In this document: piece by piece, positions 46,298 through 58,341 of the stretch
Layout: every line of letters begins with the position of its first letter
How positions within the stretch are numbered: position 1 is the first letter of the stretch
Origin: Zonotrichia leucophrys gambelii
Lineage: Eukaryota > Chordata > Aves > Passeriformes > Passerellidae
NCBI RefSeq assembly: GCF_028769735.1
Contig: NC_088186.1
Location: 7,471,001-7,535,000, forward strand
Reading direction: 5' to 3'
DNA: 64,000 nucleotides
Position numbers and translations under genes: made by a program
The notes under the pieces: generated by a model
Seen by the model: the letters and a program-made list of their open reading frames with translations, nothing else
The model's database searches: none
What the model was told of the DNA's origin: nothing

Positions 46298-47090
46298 TGT
46301 TGGGGAAGATGAAACAGGAAAGCCTTATAAATATGACTGTCTGGCAAAAGATTTTGAGAATATAGAAACTATAAGCAAGATTGAAATGAAAGCAAGCTTT
46401 GAGATCCCTCAGTTACTGAACAACTGGAAAACAATGGTGTGGCCAGCTGAAGGTAATCCCCTTTTGATGGAACAACACCCTCTGCCTGCAGACAGGCCCA
46501 AGGGTCAGAGCAGACCCTACAGCTTGGCAGAAGGGGCTCAAAGAGGAGTTTGTAGGGTTTAAAATGTAACACAGTATGGTAATGTAGTGATTCTTATAGG
46601 CTGTATGTAAATGCCATAGGATTTGTATCTTGTACTACATTGGTTAGTGAGAATCAGAATATTCAACACAAAAGAAGATTTATTGTATTGGAACGGGAAC
46701 TTCGCTCTCGTATCTCTTTTACTCTCTTACCCCTTTTACTCTCTTATACTTTTGCTCTCTTATTCTGCCCCTCTCTTCTCTCAGGCCTGCTCTGAGCTGT
46801 GGCTGGCAGCTCCCAGCAGGGCCCTGCACCCAGGCCCTTTGCAATAAACACCAAGTTCCAAGACCAGAAGAAGATTTATTGTATTGTAACAGGAACCTTG
46901 TGCTCTGATCCTCTCTTTTACTCTCTCATCTTCTTTGACATGCTCTTGCCTTCTCTCTCCTTACCTCTCTCTCCCTCTTTGGGGCCTGCTCTGAGCTGTG
47001 TTTGGCAGCTCCCAGCAGGGCCCTGCACCCAGGCCCTTTGCAATAAACCCCAAGTTCCAGCCCTGGCTGCAGAGATCTCTCACCTCCATC
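46298..47090 (+). mobile_element. LTR, family E-like, with duplicated R region
   Basis: Starts TGTTGGGGAAGATGAAAC. A block of about 197 bp running from GAAGATTTATTGTATTG to GGCCCTTTGCAATAAA occurs twice in tandem (aligned starts 46674 and 46870). There are therefore two AATAAA signals (46843-46848 and 47042-47047). The 3' edge is approximate. No gag/pol. Confidence 0.65.
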
Positions 47091-49337
47091 CATCCCGACC
47101 ATCCTACCCCCCTGTTGCTCCTACAGACAAAGATCTCCTGCCCGTGTTTATCCCAACCCTGGCACACCCTGTTTTCTGCCACCCCAGCAGCAGCTCTGCT
47201 GCAGCCCTGGCTCCCCACACGCCGCTGGGAGAGGCAGAGGAGGAAGCAGGAAGGCTGTGCCTGAGAGCTGCCAGCCAAACACCCACGTTTGCCAAGCTCC
47301 AGCCCAGAGGAACAGTGTAGGTTTGGTCACGCCAGCGAGGAGCGTCAGCGCTCCCCGTCATGAGACCGGCTTAAAAATAATAAATGGTGCTAAGCGACAA
47401 ATGTTCCTTCCTCTTCATTTCCCCCCGGGGTTCAGGAGGCTTTCACAAGCTGTTAAAGGTGGTTTCCAGGTTTTTACTGTGATGGATGAAAGTTTGTGTT
47501 TGGTTTAGTGAGAAGTAATGGCTCTGCTGTTATTAAAAGGTGCCAGTAACTTAGAAGTTAATAAAACAAAATATATGCCACCAAATATCACAATATTTGC
47601 AATACAGGATTCAGTTTGGTTTGCTTATATTTACAGAATTCCTTGAGGTGACTCTCACCAGAATTACCTTATGCACTTCCAAAAAATCCATGAGACAGGT
47701 GAGCACTGGCTCCCCTCCAAGCTCACAGCTGTAGGAACCAGAGGCAGAAGGAATCCACAGGCACACACAAGCTGACATCCTCTGGAATCAGATGGATTTT
47801 GCAAATTCCCAATCCTGCTCTCCATTAACCCAGGCCTCTCTCTGCCTCTCCCTGTTTTGTGAGCCAAACATGTTCAAGGGATGGGAGGTGAAGAGAGAAT
47901 GATTTTTCACTGTCTCTTTAATGCAGGAACTGGGAACATCGAGTTAAATTAGTAGGAGATATGCTGAAAACCAAATAAGATATTCAGCTTCACACAGGGG
48001 AACTATGGGACTATTTGAGTGAAGATTTTTTTTTGTGAATGCCCAAAGTTTGCATAACTTTAAAAGATGACTAGGCAAGCTCACAGAAGAAAATTCCAGT
48101 TGGAGCTAGAAACCACAAAAATCCCCCTGAGCTGCAGATTGCTGGAGGCTGTAAGAGAAATAGCACTTTATGACTGAATTATTTCCTAGACATTTCCCAA
48201 AACATGAACTGTGGGTCACTACTGGAATACCTGGCTGGATGTACCTGTGCTCTGACCTAGCTGATCATTATATTATTCCAGTGTATAGCACTGCAGGAGG
48301 TAAAATCTGTGCCATTGAGAAGCTGTTTGCCTGTTTTCTGAAAAATAATCCCCCTCTGAAGGCTGAATTTGCTCAGGAATCAGTGGTAGGACATTAGGAT
48401 GGTAAATCAAGGGTTCAGTGACTGAGCAGGGTAAATCAAGGGTCCAGTGACTGAAAATCCCCACAACAACCAGCAAGGTTTTATGAACAGACAGCACTGT
48501 CAGGTAGCTGGGATGGAAAAACACATTCCTGCTATCAGCTCCAAAGGCTCAGCCTGGCAAAGAGTGTGACTGCAGATTGTGAGTGTCTGTTTCCTTTTCT
48601 TTGTTTCCTTGTTGTCTTTTTTAAACAATCTGCCAATTCATCATTAAGAAATTAAATATTTTATAGCTGCTGTGATGCTGATGACAGGTGCCAGATTGAT
48701 TGGTTCTGGCAGAGGGAATTTGCTGCTCATTTCTTCCCTTTGCAGCAAGAAGTTGTGTGCAGAGGGGTAGAGAGAGGGAAGAGCTGAAGTCTCCAAGCTG
48801 TCCAGATCTGACCCAATAAAGAGTTTAAAAATAGGTACAATCTGGAAACATATTGGTGCCAAGAACCACGACAGCAAAAGCCCAGCTCAAGTGGCTGCAT
48901 TTGCTAGCCCTGCACACAGAGGATGGAAGGGGAGGCTCCCTGGAATTATCAAGGTTGCCCTGACCTACAGGACCCCCAGGACAGTGCTGCTTCCAGCCAG
49001 CCACAGAGCTGCAAAAGGAGCAGTCATGTCAGAGACAGAGACCTTGAGCTGTGCTCTGTTCTCTGCCACTGATTTCCCACACAGCCCTGGGTAAATCCTG
49101 GGCAAGAATACACCTCTCTTTTTGTGCCTGTTTCAGCTTCTGATTGGGAATGAGCTCATCTGAACATCACCATCGGATGGGTGCCCTCCCCTTCCACACC
49201 CAACCCAACCCTCCTGCTCTGCCCTTGGCCCTGCCCTGAGCTGAGCTCACCTCGTGCCCTGAGAGGATTTGGGGGTATGGGAAGCTCTGAGGGATATGAG
49301 AAGCTCATACCCTCTCAGAATCTCTAGCTGATGACCC
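47091..49337. other. Non-coding spacer, no gene seen
   Basis: 47310-47400 has several CpGs (GTCACGCCAGCGAGGAGCG). 48398-48460 has a two-copy repeat of about 31 bp (GGTAAATCAAGGGT-CAGTGACTGA). No gene. Confidence 0.45.
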
Positions 49338-49933
49338 TGTCCCCAAGAATGTTAAAAGTCCCTTTTCCAAGCCCAGTGCTTGAAGAATGAGTTGGAGTTC
49401 TTCATTTCTCAGTCTCAAGGTTGTTTCTTGTTTCTTATCTATAAAGTTTTTCTCCTGCCCTTCTGAGGTCCATCCAGCAGGACAGTTCCAGGCTCTCTGC
49501 CTGCCCCCAGGGCAGTGTTATATCTTTATACTACAAACTACATATACATTGTTTGCAATTATTTTCCAATACCTATCACCTATGTTAGACAGTGAGCTTC
49601 TACTCTAAACCAATCCAAAATTGCCACCATCACAGCAGAAGATGGAGGCCAAGAAGAAGAAGGAGAAAGGCTGGACATGCCCAGATCCCTCCATCTTGCC
49701 TCCTGAACCCCCATACCAAAAACCCCAAAATCTACATTTCCTCCTCATTATAACTTCACTAATATTCTACTTAAACTGTTGTGGCTTGCTGATCTTCATC
49801 TAAGGTTGGTAATTTGCTCCACAGATCATAATCAAACTCACAGGTGTTCTGGGCTCTGTGCCAGGGTCTCTGAGCCCCCTGGCAGGGGTCCTGGCCATTC
49901 TGGACAGCCAGAGGGATGTCCTGGGTTCTGACA
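49338..49933 (-). mobile_element. Solo LTR, family C
   Basis: About 596 bp, from TGTCCCCAAGAATG to CTGGGTTCTGACA, the complement of the family sense strand. It is similar along its length to 3816-4401, including GATGGAGGCCAAGAAGAAG and TTATACTACAAACTAC. The flanks GACCC and TACCC may be a decayed target-site duplication. Confidence 0.85.
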
Positions 49934-50719
49934 ATACCCACCTCTGATCATCTCCACTCCTCCTTCCCCACAGCTTTTCCACAAGCCAGGTTCCCCTGGG
50001 GCAGCCTGGTTTGTGCAGCTCTGGGCTGAGGAGACAGACGAGCCACGTTCCCAGGGATGACACTAACAAGATTTAGTACGTGACTGAGCCTTGCAATCGC
50101 TGGTGATAACTAGAGAATTACCCTGATAAATATTTGATATGATTTGGAGAGTAATAATAGATTTTTCTTGCCCACGATTTCCATCAGGAAGAGGCAAGGG
50201 GAAAGAGCTGCTGAAAAGGGGAATGTAATTGTGGCATCCATCTTTCTGTCTGAGGTTACCTGTCCTGTGCAATAGATCAGAGGGGAATAGGGCAGGGGGG
50301 ATGTGGAGGGGCAGGAGCTGACAGGGCATCCCTCAGCCCCACTGCATTCCAGATCTGCTGGCAGGCCCCAGGCTCTGAGAGGATTGAGTGTGTGATTCCA
50401 TGTGTGTGTGACAAACAAAAGTGAAAAATGGAAGGGGGAAAGGAAGTAAGGAAGAGAAAGAAAATAGGGTGGAAAAATCCAGAGCAACAATGGAAAAATG
50501 TCTGGGCTGGAGATGGGAAAGCTGGGATGCAAAGGGAGCTTTCTCTGTGTTACTGGAAGTAAATGTAATGACAGAACCCCAACACCACCAAATCCCAACA
50601 GGATTCCCACTCCTCAGAGCCAGGATATTTTGTTGGCATGTAGGTGAGAGCAGCAGATATCTCTGGTGAGGTCAGTGACACACAGCAAGGCCTCAAAGAG
50701 TGGGAAAGCAAATCTCTCC
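49934..50719. other. Non-coding spacer, no gene seen
   Basis: No gene or assignable repeat. Confidence 0.45.
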
Positions 50720-51102
50720 TGTCGCAGACATCTTTTATGAAAAATCCTTTCCTTAGGATTTTTCCTCCTGAGAAGCTGGGAGGCCTCAAGAACAAAATGT
50801 AAACAATGATTATCTGCTCCTGTGGAATGCAACAGGTGCATCTTTGATTGGCCCATATTGGATGTTTGTAATGAATGGCCAATCAAAGTCAGCTGGCTCA
50901 GACAGAGAGCCGAGCCACAAACCTTTGTTATCATTCTTTCTTTTTCTATTCTTAGCTAGCCTTCTGATGAAATCCTTTCTTCTATTCTTTTAATATAGTT
51001 TTAATATAATATATATAATAAAATAATAAATCAGCCTTCTGAAACATGGAGTCAGATCCTTGTCTCTTCCCTCATCCTCATACCCCTATGAACACTGTCA
51101 CA
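50720..51102 (+). mobile_element. Solo LTR, family A
   Basis: 383 bp from TGTCGCAGACATC to GAACACTGTCACA, close to the 17103 copy along its length. AATAAATCAGCC gives the polyadenylation signal. Flanks (CTCTCC, CTTCCT) do not match well. Confidence 0.88.
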
Positions 51103-53460
51103 CTTCCTCTGCTGATGCTGCTGTCCCCGTTGGAGCAGTGCAGTGGTGCCTGGATCTTCAGTTTCCACCAGGATATGAATCAAGGTGTCCTGGTTTCCAG
51201 AGGATCTGTCACTGGTGGGAGCAGCACACGCTGTCTGCCTCTGAAACCGTGGGCCTCCTTTCACTTTGGTGCCCAGTTCGAGGCCTCTGACAGTAAGTGT
51301 TCACATCATTCTTTATTCCTGTCCTTATTTTACACTCAAGTCATTACTCAGGCTGCATTCAGAGGCATCAGCTGAAGGAGATTTTCAGATAATGCAGGCA
51401 AAGCAAGCGAGAACAAAGATCACAGCAAGGAAAGTGGTTTTTTGGCATGTTCACATAACAGCTACTCCATCAGGTAGAACATGACAGTTATTGTAGGAAT
51501 CTCTTCATAAACCCTAATACACACTCAATTATATACTCTTAAAACTCCCTTTTTGTTCTGTATCACTCATCTAGAGAAGTGTCAGATGGAGAAAGGCAGT
51601 AATCCACAGAGACACCAATTCATTTCATCGACATGCTCGGGGATGGTTATTAATAGCAGAGCTGCTGGCTAATTGCACATGTCCTGTTACAGGAGATCAA
51701 TCACACACAGAAGAGCTTGAAAACAACTTTGTGTCATTTCACACAGAACTGTTTAGTCAGGGCTGTGCTCCTCTCCTTGCTGGGTTTGTGTAACCTTTGT
51801 GAGGGTTTGGGTTTGCTGGGGTTGAACTGTCCTGGAGTTTTGTTCCCTCCCCGAGGGCACAGATCCAGCTGTAAAAATCCTGGTTATCCTCTGGGTTTTA
51901 GTGGTGGCACAATCTGAGGGGTCAGGGCTTGTAATATTGATAGGCACAGCCTTCATGTTCTCCTTATTAAAAGATAATAGGAACAATAATCCCAAGGGTG
52001 TTTTATCTGCAAGAGGCTGTGGACAAGGTGGTTGTCTCTTCTCCAAGCCAGCAGCAGAAGGAGAGGGAATGCTCAGCATGTAACAAACTAAACTCACCAT
52101 TTTGCTATTGATAAATCACCCTGCTCTTATTTAGGAGCACATAAAGTTCCCAGACAGAGATAGGAATCTTATTGTGGGAGTTGCTGCACACACATACAAA
52201 TAATACAAATGATATTTAGGCTCTTATATAAATGAAATAATAATAAATAAATAAAATAAATATATTATTATTGTTGTTATTATTATTATTTTATTTTATT
52301 ACTATTATTATTATTACTACCCTAAATAATAATCCTGCAATGAAATCAGCATGAGGAGCCCCATCAAAGACAAACTCCATTCCCACCTCACATCTGTGAT
52401 GCCAAATCCCAGTCCAGTTTCCTTCCCTTCCAGCTCCCAGCCATCTTCAGGGGCTCTTGAAATGAACAACAACTTCCATCATCACTCCATAAAGGTTAAT
52501 CTCCCCTTCAAGCAATCATCTTGGTAAGAATGATGAGTTTTAATTTGAGGATAGTTTCTAGACAATAAAGCTACACTTACATGGCTGTGCTGAAGAGACA
52601 GTCAGACAAACAAGGCACTGTCTCCAGTGATGGACTTATTCAAACCTGGAGAGCTGGAGTTGAAGGAAAAATGCAACAAAGCCTCCTTGATTTTTTGCTT
52701 TCCTGCCCATTAAGATGTCACAAGATGCTTTAATTAGATATTGTTATTAGCAAGAATGTAATACACAAATTAAACATACTCCATGCTTCATCTCATTTGG
52801 GCAGGAAGGTAATTTTACCCTCTAGAGAGCTTTGTGTATTCTTGTTCTGGAGCAGCTCTGGATCTGGGTCTCAATTCCGTTGAGCATCTGAGGTTCTCTA
52901 AACGTGTGGGGTGGAAATCAGCATTTCACTAAGTTCACACAGATAGCAAAGACCTTCCTGTCTCACCCTGAAACCAAGACATTCAAAAACCACATGGGAA
53001 ATACAGCTGCTAGGACCCTGGGCTAGATAATTTGGGGTTTTTTTTCTGATCCATACACCTGCAGCCTGTTTTTGTAATACTGATACAGGAGGAAAGATAA
53101 TTCTTATCCTGACACAGAGTGAGATGTAGATGGGCTCTGAAAACCAAATATAACTTAGATTTTGCTTTCATATCAAGGAAATATCTTAGCAGGGTAAGAG
53201 GGGCAGCACTGTGTTCACCTGCAAGTGCAGTTCTGACTTCTTTTCCTGCTCCCCAGCAGTGGGCTCACACAGGGCACGTAGCAGCAGGCAGGAAAGCTGT
53301 CCCCTCTGCTCTACAGCCTTGGGTCAGGTCAGCATGGACAATGAGCTTGGATGGCTCACATGGAAGGGTCAGAAATGGATCCATCTCTTACAGCTCCTGT
53401 GTGGGGGTGGGACTCTCTCAGCACCAGGGAGGGGAAAGTCAGACCTTTGGAGTGTGGTTA
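51103..53460. other. Non-coding spacer with AT microsatellite
   Basis: 52230-52320 is an ATT/ATA-rich microsatellite (AATAATAAATAAATAAA, TTATTATTATTATT). No gene. Confidence 0.5.
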
Positions 53461-54035
53461 TAAAATGAGTTGAGTGCTCTCAAAGAGTGTGGAGGAGGTG
53501 GAGGGGACCCACAAGGACCCCCCAGCCCAGCCCCTGTCCCTGCCCAGCCCCCCCCAGCAGCCCCAGCCTGGGCACCCCTGGCAGCGCTGCCCAAAGGCTC
53601 CTGGAGCTCTGGCAGCCCCGGGGCCGTGCCCATTCCCTGGGCAGCCTGGGCAGTGCCAGCACCCTCTGGGGGCAGAGCCTTGCCCTGAGCTCCAGCCTGA
53701 GCTGCCCTGGCCCAGCCCCAGCCGTGCCCTGGCCCAGAGCAGAGATGGGAGCTGCCCCTCGGGAGGAGCTGTAGACCCCAATACGTCTCCCCTCAGTTTC
53801 CTCTTCTCCAGGCTGCACAATCTCAGTGCCCTCACCCAGTCCTCTTATGGCCCCTCCAGACCCTCCCCATGTCCCTCCTCTGGACACTTTTCTCACCACT
53901 TTAGATCTTTATTTATATTGTGGTGCCCAAAACTGCGCCCAGTACTCAAGGTGAAGCCAGCCCAGAGCAGAGTGGGACCATTCCCTCCTTCACCCAGCCT
54001 GGTGTCCCCCAGGACAGGGGTGTCCCTTTGGCCTG
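53461..54035 (-). mobile_element. CR1 LINE 3' fragment, about 575 bp
   Basis: Similar to 43005-43535 over most of its length (CCCCTGTCCCTGCCCAGCCC, AAGGCTCCTGGAGCTCTGGC), continuing into TTATATTGTGGTGCCC and AGTACTCAAGGTGAAGCC. It lies in complement on the + strand. The long frames here (up to 190 codons on both strands) are CR1 in wrong frames. Confidence 0.9.
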
Positions 54036-54636
54036 CATGGCACTGCTGACTGATGCTCAGGCAGAATCAGAGGGCTCAGCAAGGAGGGCTGAGCAGTGCC
54101 TCAAACAGCACAGCCCCACTGAAGGCTCTGGCTGTAAAGCAGCTCTGGGGCACTGAGGAGCTGTCCATGAGCATGTCTGTGTGTGGAGCCTTGTACATCC
54201 TGCCACAGGAGCAGACTCCTGGAGAGGTGCCAGCTGCCCTCCTGCCCTGGCCTTTCCCTGCAGAGCCACTGCCATCTGTCCCAGCATTGAAAAGGCCGTG
54301 GTGCCATGGCCCTGCAGTGCTGGGCATTGGCCTCTGCTGGAGGGGACAAATTCTGACACTCAGAGTTTCACCACCCATCTGCCAACACAGAGATCCCAGA
54401 GGAAAGGGAGCAGGGCTTCCTGCTCTGGTAGCTCCACACAGGCAGAGAGAGAGAGCCTGGCATTCTGCATGAGCATCTGAAAGGGAATTGGGGCAGGAGC
54501 AGAGCTGTGCTCCCCACCCAGACCTGCCCCAGGGAGAGCTGGGACAAGGACAAGGACAAGGGCAGGAGTAGGTGGCACAGAAGCCACCAGGCACATACCT
54601 GTGATGGGCTAGGGCACCTCTGATGGAGTGGGGGAA
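54036..54636. other. Non-coding spacer, possibly diverged CR1
   Basis: The sequence continues GC-rich and may be older CR1 or unique; not assigned. Confidence 0.35.
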
Positions 54637-55045
54637 TGTGACATTCACATTCTCTGGAAAAATCCCTTCACCCAGTGTTTTCTCCTGGGAAGCTGAGAAG
54701 CCTCAGAGAAAAGGAAAACAATTCTTCTCTCATTTGCTTCTCCTGTATTGTGCTCACGTGGAATGTGTTTGGAGATTGTTTACCCACAGGTGATTGTTCC
54801 ATTGGATTCTGCTGGGAGTTGTTTTCACTCTTTGGCCAATCAGGGCCAAGCTGTGTCAGGACTCTGGAGAGAGCCAGGAGTTTTCATTATTATCTTTTTA
54901 GCATTCTGTAAGTATCCTTTCTGTATTCTTTAGTATAGTATTCTTTAATATGATATAGTATCATAAAATAATAAATTAGCCTTCTGAGAGCATGGAGTCA
55001 GATTCATCATTCCTGCCTTCATCGGGGCACCCCACAAATACAATA
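54637..55045 (+). mobile_element. Solo LTR, family B, with 6-bp target duplication
   Basis: 409 bp from TGTGACATTCACATTC to CACAAATACAATA. The hexamer GGGGAA flanks it on both sides (54631-54636 and 55046-55051). Landmarks are TCTCCTGGGAAGCTGAGAAG and AATAAATTAGCCTTCTGAGA. Confidence 0.87.
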
Positions 55046-55051
55046 GGGGAA

Positions 55052-58000
55052 GGATGCTCCTGTCACATGGGAATTGGATTCATTTAATGTTAGATCCAAG
55101 TACCAACTGCTAAAAACTCCAGAGTACTTTTCATGTTTGTAAACACTGCCTTTGGACCACTTTCACTGCCTGTGAAAAGTACAGATTATGGTGGTTTTTA
55201 TAAGGTATGGCAAGGATGAATGCAGGAGAGTGTGCAAGCCACTCTGTGGGCACAGAATTGCCACCAGCTGGGACAACTGGCTCAGCATGAGAACACAGTG
55301 TGGGAGTGAAGGTGCCCCTTGCTGCCCTCACTGCCTGTCCCCAACCCCTCCAAAGCTGAGACCCCAATCCCCATCCTGCCCAGCAGCCTCTCTGCCCTGC
55401 TGTGCATGAAAAGAACTTGGGTTACAGAAGCTGGGAGCTGCAGACAGAGAACAGAACAATGACAATTAGGATTTAGCAGAGCTCCCAGCACACAGGGAAG
55501 CAAGCACACCAAAAGGACTGCCGGGCATCGTGTTAAAGAGGTGGGGCAGACAGACAGACAGACCCATGTCCAAGGCATGATGCAGTTCTTGAGTAGCATT
55601 ATTTAATAGGCAACATTGAGTCTCTAAACCTCAGTTCCTGCCTCTTCCTCCCTCAGGGCCCTCCAGGCTCCCCTGTACCAGGCACCTGTTAATGTAATCA
55701 TCCCAGCAGGGGGAAAAACTTTGCAAGAATTTCCCTTAAACAGCTTTCTCCCCAGGACACCAGCATCTACATGAAATTACAGCATCTGTGCTGCTGGCCC
55801 AAAGCTGAGCAGGAAAACCTGCAGGCTCACCACAGCCTTCCCTTCTCTCCCTCCCAGCCCCATCCAGGCATGTATCACCTTGATTGCTCAAATCTGACTG
55901 TTTCCCAATCTTCTTTCATCTCACATTGACCTCCCAGCATGGCAGGAAGCAATAATCAAAGCTGTGACACGTGTGATAGCCCTGTGCCAGACGAGGCATT
56001 AGCAGTTCCTTTAGATTTAAGCCCGGTTCATACCCACCCGGTAAATAGCCTTCCCAGCGAGCTCTGCAAATCCATAGTCAGTTCATCAGGAAGCACTTGT
56101 CCCAGTTTCACAAAAGGCCCGAAAATGAGGCAAATAGCAAGCCAAAGAAAAGAGCTTGTTCGAGTTAAAATGACTCTAATACAGAAGCAACAGGCAGGAG
56201 GGGAAAACATGCACTGCTCAAATGTTATCAGCACGCTGAGTTCCAAATACCAGTTTGCAGCTTTAGACAGCAAAATACAGAGGGGATTGTCCTGTGTTGA
56301 TGTAAAATAGGAAGAATGTGGTAGGAAATGCTAACAGGGAGCAGTAAAAGAGGACAGCACAGGGTAGCAGGCAGATCACCAGGAGCCTGGACAGACAGTT
56401 TGTGTTCTCACACCCAGCTAACTCCTCTCCTGACCTGCTTTTCCTGTTTTTCTCACCTGTTCTGCCTACATTAAACTTGATATTTTCTTATGTGTGCTGC
56501 AATCATCACTTCAGTTTCCCACGCAGATGTTCTGAGTCTCTGTCAGGAGCCTGGAGGGATTCTCGGGAGCATCAGGAATGAGAAAGCTGCTCAGAGAACT
56601 GGGAAAAACTCGGGGGAAAGGGCCCTGCCTGGGATAACGGGAATGCCAGGGACATTCTGGCTAGCACGGGTGCTCCTTGTCATTGCAGGTGTGAAAGGAA
56701 AAGCTCAGACCTCAAAACCTTCCCTTCTCTCTGCTTTTTCCACCGGCATTCAGGGAACCTCTTCCCCTGACGTGTTCTCACTGTGTTCATTCATGCCACA
56801 GCTGCTTCAGAAGCTGTATCCCAATAGACCATGGAGCCATTTTACCTCTCTGGCACGTCTCCCTTGCCAACCTGTATTTTACCAAATTAAACATGCTGTT
56901 CCTGACTCTTCTCCCCTCCTGCAAATGTTCTGTTTTCCATCTTCCAGCCCTCCTCTGCATTGGAGCGCAGTTAAGCTTATCCACCCTGACCTTAAGAAGC
57001 CAGACATGGTCAGTGACTCCATTTTTTGTCTTTATTTACTGAAATATCCCTTCTGATACATCCAAGGATAGCATTGCCTTGCTTTGCCTGACTGGCTGCA
57101 GTCACTCAGACCACACAGTCCTCGACCATTTGCTGCTCATCATCTCCTATATTATATCTCAGACTATCACAAGTGCTCACATTCCTGACCTGTCATCTCA
57201 AACTCTCTCTTTGCCCTCTCATTTCAATTATTCTGATTCTCAAGGTCACTGAGTTCTTTCAGACTTGTACTCTCATTCTTCTTTGCGTTGTCAAAACTTC
57301 CACTTCTGTGTCCTGGGCGATTTTAGCCTCAGGATCTTGCTTTCATTGCCAAGATCATCCACGAGAAGAAAAGATCAGTTCCCAAACTGTTCTGTGAGAA
57401 AGTCTTTTGGCAAATTCCCTCCAGAGAATTGCACCTCACCTCACAGTTTACTAATCTTCCTTTCCTTCAGCTTCACTAATAATTTCCCACATGGCACCTA
57501 TCAGATACCTGACTGAAGCCTAGATAAAGGAGATCAGCAGCATTTCCTTTGTCTGGAAAATCAGGTATCTTATCAAAACAAAGCTATCATGTTCGTCTGA
57601 CACAATCTACATTTCGTAAACCCATGTTGCATCTTATCTCATTTCCCCTTTATCTCTGCGTGTTTAATTGTTCTTCCCTTCAAAATTCACTTTGAAATCT
57701 CCAGTCAAGGTTAGACTGAGAGGCTTGGAGTTAACTGGGTAACTTTTTCTCTGTGCATTGCTACTTCTACAGTTCTCTGATCATGTGGATTTTGGAGACA
57801 AGGCATTATTAATGATCTTTTCTGCTGGACCTGCACTTTAATATCGTGATTCTCATATCTCTGACTTCAGAGGTGCAGTCCAGTGTCAGGGTATAACACA
57901 AAGGAGTGTCTACATAATCCCAGAGAAGCACTGTGGGACCTGAGCTCTGCTGGGATTCACTGTAAAACTGAATGGGAAGGAGTCTGGCTCTGTGCAAGCA

Positions 58001-58341
58001 GGGAGCAGAGGGGATTAACGAGGTGAGACTGGGCTGGTTTGTTTGCGAGCAGCTTTAAAAAACGTGAAACTTACAGTGATGGTTGTCAAAGTGCTGCTTG
58101 CAAAGTTCCCCACCGTCAAAAGCATCACAAGCGACTGCCAGAGCTTTAATGTTAATTGGACAGATTGTCTCTGGTTTTGAAGGGAAAGCTGTGATTAATG
58201 AAACAACTGTTAACGAGGCTGGAACAAAGCAGACCCTTCACCTTCCTTCTTTTGAGGGGAGGTAAACAGCAACTGCCTTTGGCTGCCCTTAAGAAGCAGC
58301 TGACTGAGAGCCTTCCTTAAAATCCCTGCCAAGCCAAGCTG
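55052..58341. other. Unique non-coding region with CpG-retaining blocks
   Basis: No repeat was recognised across most of this region. 55959-56310 keeps about eight CpGs and an open frame of 123 codons (55939-56310) with no known domain. 56560-56790 and 58010-58230 each keep about six CpGs. These may be conserved non-coding elements; this cannot be tested from one sequence. Confidence 0.35.

Noticed and set aside
53458..54648. Frames of 125-191 codons on both strands
   Set aside because: GC-rich CR1 complement and its flank; no domain, and similar spurious frames arise at 43.0 kb.
55939..56310. 123-codon frame as a novel small gene
   Set aside because: No domain, no splice or promoter context and no homologue recognised; kept only as a possible conserved non-coding block.
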